Assembly (NCBI RefSeq): GCF_016907775.1
Contig: NZ_JAFBCO010000001.1
Coordinates: 248,001-312,000, forward strand
Source of the DNA: Pseudoglutamicibacter cumminsii
GTDB lineage: Bacteria > Actinomycetota > Actinomycetes > Actinomycetales > Micrococcaceae
DNA length: 64,000 bases
Direction of reading: 5' to 3'
Of this stretch, positions 27,301 to 35,565 are shown piece by piece. The notes under the pieces are model-generated. The model was not told the origin of the DNA and ran no database searches. It was given only the letters and a program-made list of their open reading frames with translations. Each line of letters opens with the position of its first letter. Within the stretch, counting starts at the first letter, position 1. The position numbers and the translations under genes were made by a program.

Positions 27301-28881
27301 GTCGAACGTCGGATCAGAGGAAGCCTCTTGATCCTTCTTCGCTTCAACCTCGTCGTACTTCAGGTAATTACGAGCCACTGCGAACGCGTCGATTGCCAAG
27401 ATGAGGTCGTCCGCCGGATCCTGGTTACCGTCAGCAAGCTTCAAACGAGCACTAAACGTGTCGCCTGTCTCGGCGTCCGTCGGAACCTCGAACTCGCAAC
27501 TCGGGATCCTGGTTGCGGAGTCAGCCTTGTGAGTTTCACACGTCTTGACGACTTTGCCGTTCTTGTCGACCCACTCGACGTAGTAGTCCAGGTCCTGAGT
27601 GAGCGGCAGACCGGCCGTATCAGTCTGGACCGTTTCGCCCACCATCGCCCAGTTATTGGTGGTGTTCTTGTCAACCACATCGAACTTCAGGGCCTGCGGA
27701 ACAAGCGCGATGTTCCAGTTCGCGTAAACGTCATCGCCGTGCAGGATCTTGTTAGCCTCACCACCGAAGTACTGGGCGTCACCTCCACCTGCGTGAGGGC
27801 CCATCCAGCGTCCCAATGACCACGGATACAACGCACCCACGTTGTCTGGAAGCTCGTTGCCATCCTTGTCGTAGATACTGACGTAGCTCCACTGCATATT
27901 CACGTGCTTGGAGTTCCTATTACCGTTCAGCCACGAGCCCTCGTCCCACGAACCGGCGAGCTTGTGCAACTTCTCCGCTGGCGGGTTGATGCCGCCGCCG
28001 GTACCCGTGTGGTTGTTGCCGTACAGCCCCTTCCAATAAAGCTTGAACGTGCCATCCGAAGCAGTGGTGGTATGCACCGTCTCGGCGATCCAACCTTCAG
28101 GATCCTTGGCTACCTGCGCGTTAATCCAGCGTTGCAGGCCCTCTTCATCAGCAGGGGTCCAGCCTTTACCCCGCAATGTTTTACCCGCGAAGTTGTCCTT
28201 CGCGTATTCCTCGATCTTGGTTACGGCCTGGTCATTGAGGTAGGACGCAACGATCTGCAAGCCAGGTGCTACCACATCTTTGCGGCCCTTCATGCTCAGG
28301 GTGTTGTGGTTCAGAGCGCCCTGCAGAACGTGGAGGTTCCAGAAAACCTCCCCGGTGTAAACGCCGTGGTTGTTGTTACGGCCCTCATTCTGAGCCCATT
28401 TGTTCTTCGGCAGGTGCTGCGGTAGTCGGTCCTTCTGGGCGTACTGGATGGTCATACCCGTGACTCGGTTACGTGTCCATCGGCCATCACCCTGAGTGTT
28501 CGGGGTCGTTACAGCACCAAAGCCTGGGAAAATACCAGCCGCCGGTTGGTGCACCAGACGATACTTATCCGTCTTGTCTTCCGGAAGTTCAGTCCACACA
28601 CGGATCTTCTCACGCAATTGGTCGCGGCTCTTCTCACCGTCACCAAGAAGACCAACGGAGGCATCCGCGCGGAACGTACGGGTCACGCCAGCAGCATCGG
28701 TGTATGGCGCCATGTCGATGGTGAAATTACCGTTCTCGTCACTCTCGGTGTAGTACACCGGGGACGAATGCTGAGTGTTAACGCCCTCATACCATTGGGC
28801 GTAGACCTTAACACCCTTGATCGCTCTACCGGAATCCTGAATGTTACCGAAGCCAATACCGGTTTCTACGATTTCCTTCAC
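24352..28881 (-). CDS. Giant Rib/YPDG-repeat surface protein 1, main frame (5' end frameshifted)
   Basis: This 1509-residue open part starts at an arbitrary GTG; the true 5' end is in another frame (see 28951-29098). About residues 1-480 form an adhesin head: a Cna-B/SdrD-like strand pattern (GVKVYAQWYEG, ENGNFTIDMAPY), then KHVNMQWSYVSIYD, shared with the two other surface proteins here. Repeats of Rib/YPDG type follow (VTYPDGSKDNVDVTVTVEE) with a TSP3-like calcium loop (DTDGDGKPDVTDPDDDGDG). The end is LARTG (about 1473), a membrane span and RRRR, an LAxTG sorting signal of the kind used by class E sortases. No sortase gene is in the window. Confidence 0.85.
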   Translation of the reverse strand: MKEIVETGIGFGNIQDSGRAIKGVKVYAQWYEGVNTQHSSPVYYTESDENGNFTIDMAPYTDAAGVTRTFRADASVGLLGDGEKSRDQLREKIRVWTELPEDKTDKYRLVHQPAAGIFPGFGAVTTPNTQGDGRWTRNRVTGMTIQYAQKDRLPQHLPKNKWAQNEGRNNNHGVYTGEVFWNLHVLQGALNHNTLSMKGRKDVVAPGLQIVASYLNDQAVTKIEEYAKDNFAGKTLRGKGWTPADEEGLQRWINAQVAKDPEGWIAETVHTTTASDGTFKLYWKGLYGNNHTGTGGGINPPAEKLHKLAGSWDEGSWLNGNRNSKHVNMQWSYVSIYDKDGNELPDNVGALYPWSLGRWMGPHAGGGDAQYFGGEANKILHGDDVYANWNIALVPQALKFDVVDKNTTNNWAMVGETVQTDTAGLPLTQDLDYYVEWVDKNGKVVKTCETHKADSATRIPSCEFEVPTDAETGDTFSARLKLADGNQDPADDLILAIDAFAVARNYLKYDEVEAKKDQEASSDPTFDNPASEAVEEKPSQAKFELGKLPEGVTEDQVSVNEKTGVVTFTPNAEQAGKTLSFPVVMRDEALQVPVLDENGDPVKDESGNPKTQGRIVARAAATFKVETTAESQQYQPDYVSKLVVPGQETKSSAFFTDRDGKDVTAPEGAKFAIGEGFAAPEGYVVEIDESTGELTVSFPDKSKLNKDTTEEFDVPVTVTYKDGSADDVKANFKLDTDGDGKPDVTDPDDDGDGIPDEDDSNPKVPNVNDHFEPEYEDGSGKPGSDVKIDAPSFTDKDGNPTEAPEGTKFTPGENAPEGVKVDDKTGEITVPVPEDATPGTKIEVPVVVTYPDGTKDEVEVTVTVTEKDNGLYEPAYDGGTGQPGEDVKIDEPTFKDKDGNDVTPPEGTTFGPGEDAPDGVKIDPNTGEITVTIPEDATPGDKITVPVEVTYPDGSKDNVDVTVTVEEPDAPEVEKPDWKDDKGKPGEKVEIPNTGGDVPEGTTVEVDGPGKAEIDENGNLVVDINEDAKPGDKVVVVVKDKDGNELDRVVVEVEQSEVPEVPEAKDNEKYEPEYDGGTGQPGEDVKIDKPEFKDGDNNTVTPPEGTTFGPGEGTPEGVTVNEDGSIDVTIPEDATPGTKIEVPVVVTYPDGSTDEVTVTVTVTEKDATPVTPAAPKENNPSLGASADDPASCDIPPYVTVEDTEGVEYKVTVDGKELTPDAEGKYVYEYGQTVKVEAFPTEGYTFPEGTQTTWTYTTKQNEVCEVPEADKPDWKDDSGKPGDKVEIPNTGGDVPEGSTVETEGPGKAEIDEDGNLIVDIDEDAKPGDKVVVVVKDKDGNELGRVVVEVEKPADDGKGKDSDKYQPEYPDTNVKPGEKVEIPLKPGDLPRGTTCEIDMSTVPAGWNVSMGKNCTLIVVPGEDAKPGDIGNIEVDFTYPDGSKDTATAQVTVAQPDAPAPAPAPGKETPGNGGDLARTGAQVAGVAGIAAAMIAAGFGLAFMRRRRAGEEN

Positions 28882-28950
28882 GGAGCCGGAGATGGTGCCC
28901 TTCTGGCTGGCCTGGCCAGGTGAGTAGATGGGCTTGTCGACCTCTTCGGA

Positions 28951-29098
28951 AGCGTTAGTAGACGGGTTCGCGTGAGCGGCCGAATTGAATGGGGGGGTCA
29001 GGGAGGAATGTGTAAGCGAACGGGCTCGCCATTCCCAAGGTCAGAGCCGCTGCTGCAATCTTTGTGCTGCGGCGGCGAGAAACATTTTGCTTCGTCAT
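28951..29098 (-). pseudogene. 5' signal-peptide part of surface protein 1, out of frame
   Basis: ATG 29098 opens MTKQNVSRRRSTKIAAAALT, a signal-peptide start, then reads through the seven-C tract (28997-28991) into a TAA after PVY. With one C fewer, the frame would continue PPFNSAAHANPSTNAS and run straight into the main frame at 28881, placing a signal-peptidase site after AHA. So this and the 24352-28881 frame are one gene split by a one-base frameshift: a sequencing error, a decayed gene or a phase-variable OFF state. Confidence 0.8.
28991..28997. repeat. Seven-base homopolymer (G7/C7) in signal-peptide region
   Basis: GGGGGGG on the plus strand, C7 on the coding strand, exactly where surface protein 1 loses its frame. 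Six C would restore one continuous frame of about 1582 codons. Confidence 0.9.
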
Positions 29099-29333
29099 AA
29101 AGCCGAAATCTTCTTTCCGTGAAGGTGTTGTAGACAAAGAGGAAGTCCGAAGGATCGGCCGGCCGCCACACGCCTTAGTTGACGATGGCGTAGCCGTTCC
29201 AGCTCTGGCGAAGGCTATCAGACCAACAGGGCACTAAGGGCTTACCTAAATTCTTCTCAGGTGGAACTTATTTTCTTCAGGGAAGGTTAAGGTTTTACTT
29301 ATTTCGCTACCACGTATCGTGGGCTGTTAAACG

Positions 29334-29371
29334 CAGTAGGGGTGAGACCATCACTGGTCTCACCCCTACTG
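29334..29371 (-). terminator. Terminator of surface protein gene 2
   Basis: The same 16-bp stem as at 24283-24320 (29334-29349 with 29356-29371), with a changed six-base loop, followed by nearly the same sequence up to the stop codon. Confidence 0.85.
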
Positions 29372-29402
29372 GGTTATGCCGGCTGGTTACCGGTTAGGCG
29401 AT

Positions 29403-32400
29403 TTAGTTTTCTTCGCCTGCACGGCGGCGGCGCATGAACGCCAGGCCGAAGCCTGCAGCGATCATTGCGGCAGCGATACCTGCTACACCGGCAACCTGGG
29501 CACCGGTACGGGCAAGGTCGCCACCATTACCTGGGGTTTCCGGAGCCGGAGTTGGCACGTCTGGCTGAGCAACCGTGACCTGAGCGGTCGCGGTGTCCTT
29601 GCTGCCATCAGGGTAGGTGAAGTCCACCTCGATGTTAGCCATATCGCCTGGCTTAGCGTCCTTACCAGGAACCACGATCAGCGTGCAGTTCTTACCCATG
29701 GACACGTTCCAGCCAGCTGGAACAGTGCTCATGTCAATCTCGCACGTGGTGCCCTTAGGCAGCTTGCCCGGCTTCAGCGGGATCTCAACCTTGTCGCCTG
29801 GCTTGGCGTCCTTATCGATGTCGACAACGAGGTTGCCGTTCTCATCGATTTCGGCCTTGCCTGGGCCTTCCGTCTCAACGGTGGAGCCGTCTGGGACTGG
29901 GCCACCGGTGTTCGGGATCTCGACCTTGTCGCCTGGCTTACCCTTGTCGTCCTTCCAGTCCGGCTTCTCAACCTCTGGAGTGTCAGGCTTTTCAACCTCG
30001 ACGACTACGCGGTCGATCTCGTTGCCGTCCTTATCCTTGACGATAACGACGATCTTGTCGCCTGGCTTGGCGTCCTTATCGATGTCGACAATCAGGTTGC
30101 CGTCCTCATCGATCTCAGCCGTGCCTGGGCCTTCCGTCTCAACGGTGGTGCCTTCCGGCACGTCGCCACCGGTGTTCGGGATCTCGACCTTATCGCCTGG
30201 CTTACCGGAATCATCCTTCCAGTCAGGCTTGTCAGTCTCAGGATCCTCAGCATCTGGCTCTTCAACGGTGACGGTCACGTCAACGTTGTCCTTCGAACCA
30301 TCTGGGTAGGTCACCTCGACAGGAACCGTGATCTTGTCACCAGGCGTCGCATCCTCAGGGATGGTAACGGTGATCTCACCAGTGTTCTCGTCGATCTTCA
30401 CACCATCAGGAGCGTCCTCACCAGGACCGAAGGTCGTACCCTCAGGAGGCGTGACATCGTTGCCGTCCTTGTCCTTGAACTCAGGCTTCTCAACCTTGAC
30501 GTCCTCACCCGGCTTACCCGAACCATCCTCGTAACCAGGCTCGAACTCTTCGTTCTGCTTGGTATCAGGAGCGTCAGGTTCTTCAACCGTGACGGTCACG
30601 TCAACGTTGTCCTTCGAACCATCTGGGTAGGTCACCTCGACAGGAACCGTGATCTTGTCACCAGGCGTCGCATCCTCAGGGATGGTAACGGTGATCTCAC
30701 CAGTGTTCTCGTCGATCTTCACACCATCAGGAGCGTTCTCACCAGGACCGAAGGTCGTGCCCTCTGGAGGCGTGACATCGTTGCCGTCCTTGTCCTTGAA
30801 GGTAGGCTCGTCGATCTTGACCTCATCGCCTGGCTTACCCGAACCATCCTCGTAACCAGGCTCGAACTCTTCGTTCTGCTTGGTATCAGGAGCGTCAGGT
30901 TCTTCAACCGTGACGGTCACGTCAACGTTGTCCTTCGAACCATCTGGGTAGGTCACCTCGACAGGAACCGTGATCTTGTCACCAGGCGTCGCATCCTCAG
31001 GGATGGTAACGGTGATCTCACCAGTGTTCTCGTCGATCTTCACACCATCAGGAGCGTCCTCACCAGGACCGAAGGTCGTACCCTCAGGAGGCGTGACATC
31101 GTTGCCGTCCTTGTCCTTGAACTCAGGCTTCTCAACCTTGACGTCCTCACCCGGCTTACCCGAACCATCCTCGTAACCAGGCTCGAACTCTTCGTTCTGC
31201 TTGGTATCAGGAGCGTCAGGTTCTTCAACCGTGACGGTCACGTCAACGTTGTCCTTCGAACCATCTGGGTAGGTCACCTCGACAGGAACCGTGATCTTGT
31301 CACCAGGCGTCGCATCCTCAGGGATGGTAACGGTGATCTCACCAGTGTTCTCGTCGATCTTCACACCATCAGGAGCGTCCTCACCAGGACCGAAGGTCGT
31401 ACCCTCAGGAGGCGTGACATCGTTGCCGTCCTTGTCCTTGAAGGACGGCTCGTCGATCTTGACCTCATCGCCCGGCTTACCCGAACCATCCTCGTAACCA
31501 GGCTCGTAGATCGTGTTCTGGTCAGGAACCTTCGGGTTCTGGTCTTCCTCGTCCGGGATGCCGTCATTATCGTCATCCGGATCCGTGACGTCAGGATCGC
31601 CGTCACCATCGGTGTCCAGCTTGAACTTAGCCGGAGCCTCATCCGTGCTGCCGTCAGGGTAGGTCACCGTGACAGGAACATCGAACTCCTCAACGGTGTC
31701 CTTGTTCAGCTTCGACTTATCAGGGAACGTAACGGTGATCTCACCGGTGTTCTCGTCAATCTTGACTTCGTAGCCCTCAGGAGCCTTGAAGTCCTCAGGA
31801 ATCGAGAACTTCGAACCCTCAGGAGCCGTAGTGTCCTTACCGTCCTTGTCGGTGAAGGTCGGGGACGACTTGGTTTCCTTACCAGGAACAACCAGCTTGT
31901 CTTCGTACGCAGGGTCGAAGATCGTGTTCTGGTCAGGAACCTTCGGGTTCTGGTCTTCCTCGTCCGGGATGCCGTCATTATCGTCATCCGGATCTGTGAC
32001 GTCAGGATCGCCGTCACCATCGGTGTCCAGCTTGAACTTAGCCGGAGCCTCATCCGTGCTGCCGTCAGGGTAGGTCACCGTGACAGGAACATCGAACTCC
32101 TCAACGGTGTCCTTGTTCAGCTTCGACTTATCAGGGAACGTAACGGTGATCTCACCGGTGTTCTCGTCAATCTTGACTTCGTAGCCTTCAGGAGCCTTGA
32201 AGTCCTCAGGGATCGAGAACTTCGAACCCTCAGGAGCCTTGGTGTCCTTACCGTCCTTGTCAGTGAAGGTCGGAGACGACTTGGTTTCCTCACCAGGAAC
32301 AACCAGCTTGTCCTCGTACGCAGGCTCGAACTTGTTGGCGTCCTCGTCAACGACCTTGATTGGTGCGTTGATGACCTTGGTGGTGCCATCTTCGTAGGTG

Positions 32401-33725
32401 ACCTTAACCGGAACGTTGTAAGTACCCGGTTCAACGTCGGCGCCCGGCTTGATGGTCAGCGTGCCATCTGCGTTTACGGTGACCCAGTCCTGCGGAGCGA
32501 CATCTTCCGGAAGGCCGGCCTTCTGGAACTCAGGAGCGTTCTTGACATCCTCTGCGGTTGCTGCAGCGAACTTAGCGGAGTCAGGAACAGCGGTGCCGTT
32601 CTTGTTGACCGGACGCTCAGCCGTAGCTTCTTCGCCAACCTTGACCTCGGTCTCCTTGTATTCAGGAGCGACGTAGGCCAGGAAGGAGTCAGCCATGAGA
32701 GGCGTGCTCTCATCGGACGCGTTGTACACCGTAGCGGTGTAAACGGTGTCCTTAGCAAGGTCTTCCGGAACCTTGAAATCACACGAAGGGATCACACCGA
32801 GGTTGTCGGAGTTCGCCTCGCAACGGTGAACTTCCTTACCCTCACTGTCAGTCCAAACGATCACGTGAGCAGTGTTCGGGGTCAGGCCGAATGTTTCGGT
32901 CTGTGCGGTGTCACCCGGAGCAGCAGGCTTGTCCGTGGCGTTGTATGGGGTGACGTCAAATCCGCGTGAGGTCTGGCGCAGCGAGAAGTCAAGGTCGTTA
33001 ATGTAGTTACCGGCGTGGAGTCCGCCGGAGACTGCATGCACCATCGAAGCGCGGTGGATGTCCTGGAACATTGCGCTCTGCGAGGAGTCCATGTTCGAGT
33101 CGACGCCCTCGGGAAGGACCGGCGAGACGTACATGTACTCGTAGTTGATGTGCTTCGAACCCCAGTTTCCGGCTAGCCAGCTACCGGTCTCCGAATCAGG
33201 AGCAAGCTCTCCCCACTCACCATCACGTGTGATGCCGTTGTTCTTGTAGCTGTTACCCCACAGACCCTTGAACTGGAGGTTGTATTTGCCTTCGTTATCG
33301 GTTTCGGTGATGACGGTTTCGGCGATAGCGCTCTTACCGGTCTCGGCCTCGTATTCGGCCATGATCTGCTTCTGCGCTGCACGGAAGGCCTCAGTGGTGT
33401 AACCCTTATTGTCGTTCTTCCACTGATCGAAACGACGCGCGACCTCATCCTGGACGTACGAGCCGCGGATCTTCACGTTCGGAACGGCGACATCGCCGTA
33501 ACGCTTCTGATAATGGTTGACGAAGAGCGCATTACCGAAGGTACCGCGCTGGTCATAGTAGACACGCCCGCTCACTCGGCCTTGGCCGACCTGTTTTTCA
33601 CCGGTGGTGGACTTGTCCTCTGGGAGGTGCAGCCAGTCCTGTTCGCGTTCGTGGTAGGAGATGTTGTAGTTCTCAGCAAGCTGGATTCCAACCGTACCGT
33701 TCCACGTACCGAGGTAACGGTCACC
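29403..33725 (-). CDS. Giant Rib/YPDG-repeat surface protein 2, portion after an in-frame TAG
   Basis: The open frame runs unbroken from just after TAG 33728-33726 to the stop at 29403; the first possible internal start is GTG 33575. It encodes the rest of the head domain (ETGKSAIAETVITETDNEGKYNLQF; SKHINYEYMYVSP), two 137-residue units with TSP3-like acidic loops (DTDGDGDPDVTDPDDDNDG), four 107-residue YPDG units, shorter NTGG units, and a C-terminus ending LARTG, membrane span, RRRRAGEEN, the same as protein 1. An LAxTG anchor implies attachment to peptidoglycan. Without readthrough this part lacks a secretion signal. Confidence 0.85.
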   Translation of the reverse strand, partial: GDRYLGTWNGTVGIQLAENYNISYHEREQDWLHLPEDKSTTGEKQVGQGRVSGRVYYDQRGTFGNALFVNHYQKRYGDVAVPNVKIRGSYVQDEVARRFDQWKNDNKGYTTEAFRAAQKQIMAEYEAETGKSAIAETVITETDNEGKYNLQFKGLWGNSYKNNGITRDGEWGELAPDSETGSWLAGNWGSKHINYEYMYVSPVLPEGVDSNMDSSQSAMFQDIHRASMVHAVSGGLHAGNYINDLDFSLRQTSRGFDVTPYNATDKPAAPGDTAQTETFGLTPNTAHVIVWTDSEGKEVHRCEANSDNLGVIPSCDFKVPEDLAKDTVYTATVYNASDESTPLMADSFLAYVAPEYKETEVKVGEEATAERPVNKNGTAVPDSAKFAAATAEDVKNAPEFQKAGLPEDVAPQDWVTVNADGTLTIKPGADVEPGTYNVPVKVTYEDGTTKVINAPIKVVDEDANKFEPAYEDKLVVPGEETKSSPTFTDKDGKDTKAPEGSKFSIPEDFKAPEGYEVKIDENTGEITVTFPDKSKLNKDTVEEFDVPVTVTYPDGSTDEAPAKFKLDTDGDGDPDVTDPDDDNDGIPDEEDQNPKVPDQNTIFDPAYEDKLVVPGKETKSSPTFTDKDGKDTTAPEGSKFSIPEDFKAPEGYEVKIDENTGEITVTFPDKSKLNKDTVEEFDVPVTVTYPDGSTDEAPAKFKLDTDGDGDPDVTDPDDDNDGIPDEEDQNPKVPDQNTIYEPGYEDGSGKPGDEVKIDEPSFKDKDGNDVTPPEGTTFGPGEDAPDGVKIDENTGEITVTIPEDATPGDKITVPVEVTYPDGSKDNVDVTVTVEEPDAPDTKQNEEFEPGYEDGSGKPGEDVKVEKPEFKDKDGNDVTPPEGTTFGPGEDAPDGVKIDENTGEITVTIPEDATPGDKITVPVEVTYPDGSKDNVDVTVTVEEPDAPDTKQNEEFEPGYEDGSGKPGDEVKIDEPTFKDKDGNDVTPPEGTTFGPGENAPDGVKIDENTGEITVTIPEDATPGDKITVPVEVTYPDGSKDNVDVTVTVEEPDAPDTKQNEEFEPGYEDGSGKPGEDVKVEKPEFKDKDGNDVTPPEGTTFGPGEDAPDGVKIDENTGEITVTIPEDATPGDKITVPVEVTYPDGSKDNVDVTVTVEEPDAEDPETDKPDWKDDSGKPGDKVEIPNTGGDVPEGTTVETEGPGTAEIDEDGNLIVDIDKDAKPGDKIVVIVKDKDGNEIDRVVVEVEKPDTPEVEKPDWKDDKGKPGDKVEIPNTGGPVPDGSTVETEGPGKAEIDENGNLVVDIDKDAKPGDKVEIPLKPGKLPKGTTCEIDMSTVPAGWNVSMGKNCTLIVVPGKDAKPGDMANIEVDFTYPDGSKDTATAQVTVAQPDVPTPAPETPGNGGDLARTGAQVAGVAGIAAAMIAAGFGLAFMRRRRAGEEN
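30257..31506 (-). repeat. Four 321-bp tandem repeats in surface protein 2
   Basis: Equivalent bases recur at 30270, 30591, 30912 and 31233, an exact 321-bp (107-codon) period. Units are almost identical but alternate between two versions at the variable strand (DVKVEKPEF versus EVKIDEPxF), an A-B-A-B pattern that suggests duplication of a two-unit block. Confidence 0.95.
31508..32334 (-). repeat. Two 411-bp tandem repeats in surface protein 2
   Basis: The sequence from 31511 recurs from 31922 with an exact 411-bp (137-codon) period. Each unit carries YEDKLVVPG, a YPDGSTDEAPAKF strand pair and the DTDGDGDPD calcium-type loop. A diverged relative is in surface protein 1 near 26600-26960. Confidence 0.93.
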
Positions 33726-34235
33726 CTAGCCACCGAACACAGAGTCACCTTCAATGAAGGCCACCTGAAGGTTCGCAGGGTCCGGGTTTTCAGCCCAAAT
33801 ACGCAACTTCTGCCCGGCAGTCGCTTCCCACTTGTGGACGGTGCCGAGTGCATCGGTCCAGTCCGGCAGGCTGATCGTGTATGTGCCGTCAGCCTTTGTC
33901 TGCGTGGTGTAGATCGGCGACACAGCGCCACGCTGCTTCTTGTTGTTGTAGTCGATCCACTGAGCGTAGACCTTGACACCTGCAAGCGGTTCGTCGGACG
34001 ACCCTGCCGCAGCTGCGTTGCCGTCGCGGTCCAGGAAGACCTTACCGTTGACGGTCTTCTTGGCTAGCCACTCACCAGGGGAATCGATTGGGTCTTGCGC
34101 AGCGGCCGCATGGGCAGGGTTGCTCCAGCTGATAAAACCAGGCGCAAGCGAAGCCGCGAGCGCGAGGGTCAGACCAGCTGCACCAGCCCGCAACGCACTA
34201 CGCCCAAAGATGCCGCGAGACTTATTCTCGGTCAT
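33726..34235 (-). pseudogene. 5' part of surface protein 2, ending at an in-frame TAG
   Basis: ATG 34235 (AGAGAGGA about ten bases upstream) opens a signal peptide (MTENKSRGIFGRSALRAG ... NPAHA) and the first head domain (KVFLDRDGN, GVKVYAQWIDY, ADGTYTISLPDW, KLRIWAENPD). It ends GDSVFGG-TAG at 33728-33726. The codons after the TAG continue in the same frame with fitting sequence (GDRYLGTWNGTVGIQLAENYN) for 50 codons to GTG 33575 and beyond. One nonsense change therefore splits a gene of about 1610 codons. Confidence 0.85.
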
Positions 34236-34665
34236 GAGTTGGAGATCCTCTCTTGTATCTACTCCAGGCCATCGCAGAGCATGCATTCGCCCACCCACCC
34301 GTGAGGTACGGGACATATCCACACGTCGCGTCGCGGAACCCACCGCAACAAAACTATGTCGATACCTTTGGCAGATCGGACAGGGCATAGCTCAGCCGAA
34401 GCCATTGCTACTCATAGTAGCTTCACAGGAAGCAGGATTACACATGTACGTTTGATAAATTGCGAGACTTCACCAAACATTCACCACCGTCACCCAACTT
34501 CGCGCCTTAGAAGTGGCGCAAATCCGCGAAAACTAAGACGCTCCGACCCTTCGGACTGTCAGACACGTCCGACACCTCGGACGGTAGTCGTCTCACATAG
34601 CGGATAGTTGAAATAAAAGCACTTGAGACATAGCAACTTCAGACTTCAACGTCACGAGATAGACG
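34236..34665. other. 430-base gap upstream of surface protein 2
   Basis: No gene is seen. It holds the ribosome-binding site of surface protein 2 and, presumably, its promoter. There is a short hairpin CGTCCGA-CACC-TCGGACG at 34566-34583 near the 3' end of the hydrolase gene. It is more AT-rich than the flanking genes. Confidence 0.5.
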
Positions 34666-35478
34666 TCACGCACCCTGCACAACACGGCCCAAGATCTGGA
34701 TCACGATCTCCGGCTGGTCCGCATGCACCCAGTGCCCCGCACCCTTGACCATCACCTTGCGTACCGCAGGGAACAGCTCCTTCATGACCGGCACATCGGC
34801 GTCGCTGATGTAATCCGAATCTGCGCCACCGACCCACACCACCGGGCCTCCATACGGAACATCATCGCTTGAGCTCGGGAAGTCACCAATCTTCCCCAGC
34901 CAGGAACGCAGGCCCGCCACGTTAGGCTGCCAGGACCAGCCATCGCCCTCACGCTGCAGATTCTGCAACAAGAAAGCACGCACACCCTGATCATCCACAT
35001 CAGAAGCTAGAGCCGCATCGGCATCCTTGCGAGACTCCAGCCCCACCAGATCAAGTGACAGCACGCTGTCCAACAGGTGCTTGAACGGCGCATCCTGCGC
35101 CTCATAATCGGCAGGACGCGGCGAAATATCAATCACCGCGAGCGCACGCACAAAATCCCCGTGGCGCAAGGCAACCTTCATCGCAACCTTGCCGCCCATC
35201 GAATGCCCTACCACCACAGCAGAATCCACGCCACGAGCTTTCATGGTCGCAACCACTGAATCCGCCATCTGATCATACGAAAACTCATCCGTCCACGCGG
35301 CCGCACCGTGGTTCGGGAGATCCACCAGATACGACGTCGCCACCGAAGACAACGCCCGCGCCACCGACACAAAATTACGGCCGCGCCCCATCAAACCATG
35401 CAAAAACACGAGCGGGACAGGCACCTCCCCCACAACCTGCACAGGAAGGTTCGCATCAAGCACCACAGAATCAGCCAT
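34666..35478 (-). CDS. Alpha/beta hydrolase (YbfF-like esterase)
   Basis: 270 residues of a soluble serine hydrolase. It has the oxyanion-loop stretch VFLHGLMGRGRNF (about residue 24), the nucleophile elbow VVGHSMGG (serine about residue 95), an acid in VVWVGGADSDYI and a catalytic histidine in VKGAGHWVHADQPE. The core resembles ABHD11/YbfF acyl esterases; the substrate is unknown. It lies between surface protein genes 2 and 3 on the same strand, with no evident functional link. Confidence 0.85.
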   Translation of the reverse strand: MADSVVLDANLPVQVVGEVPVPLVFLHGLMGRGRNFVSVARALSSVATSYLVDLPNHGAAAWTDEFSYDQMADSVVATMKARGVDSAVVVGHSMGGKVAMKVALRHGDFVRALAVIDISPRPADYEAQDAPFKHLLDSVLSLDLVGLESRKDADAALASDVDDQGVRAFLLQNLQREGDGWSWQPNVAGLRSWLGKIGDFPSSSDDVPYGGPVVWVGGADSDYISDADVPVMKELFPAVRKVMVKGAGHWVHADQPEIVIQILGRVVQGA

Positions 35479-35565
35479 GAGACCAGCCTAACCAGGCATG
35501 CATACGCAGAGCGCCAGCGAATGAGGCGAGTGGGCCGGGAAGCCGCCTAGCGGCACCAGCGCGGG

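Noticed and set aside
24325-27819. A very long plus-strand open frame opposite surface protein 1
   Set aside because: It is the complement of an acidic, repeat-rich coding sequence, which lacks stop-forming codons in the opposite frame. It has no sensible start signal or family features, and the minus frame has a signal peptide, domains and a sorting signal.
28991-28997. Programmed ribosomal frameshift at the C7 tract
   Set aside because: No stimulatory hairpin was evident next to the tract, and a frameshift inside a signal peptide would be a wasteful way to make a major surface protein; slippage at the DNA level or a plain mutation is more likely.
30257-32334. Regular repeats considered as a CRISPR array
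   Set aside because: Periods of 321 and 411 bp are whole codons within one frame, and units are repeated in full without spacers.
29376-32969. A second very long plus-strand open frame opposite surface protein 2
   Set aside because: Same reason: shadow of the YPDG repeats, low-complexity Leu/Arg/Val/Asp product.
33726-33728. UAG read as pyrrolysine
   Set aside because: No pyl genes are visible and the protein is not a methylamine methyltransferase; nonsense mutation or ordinary readthrough is simpler.
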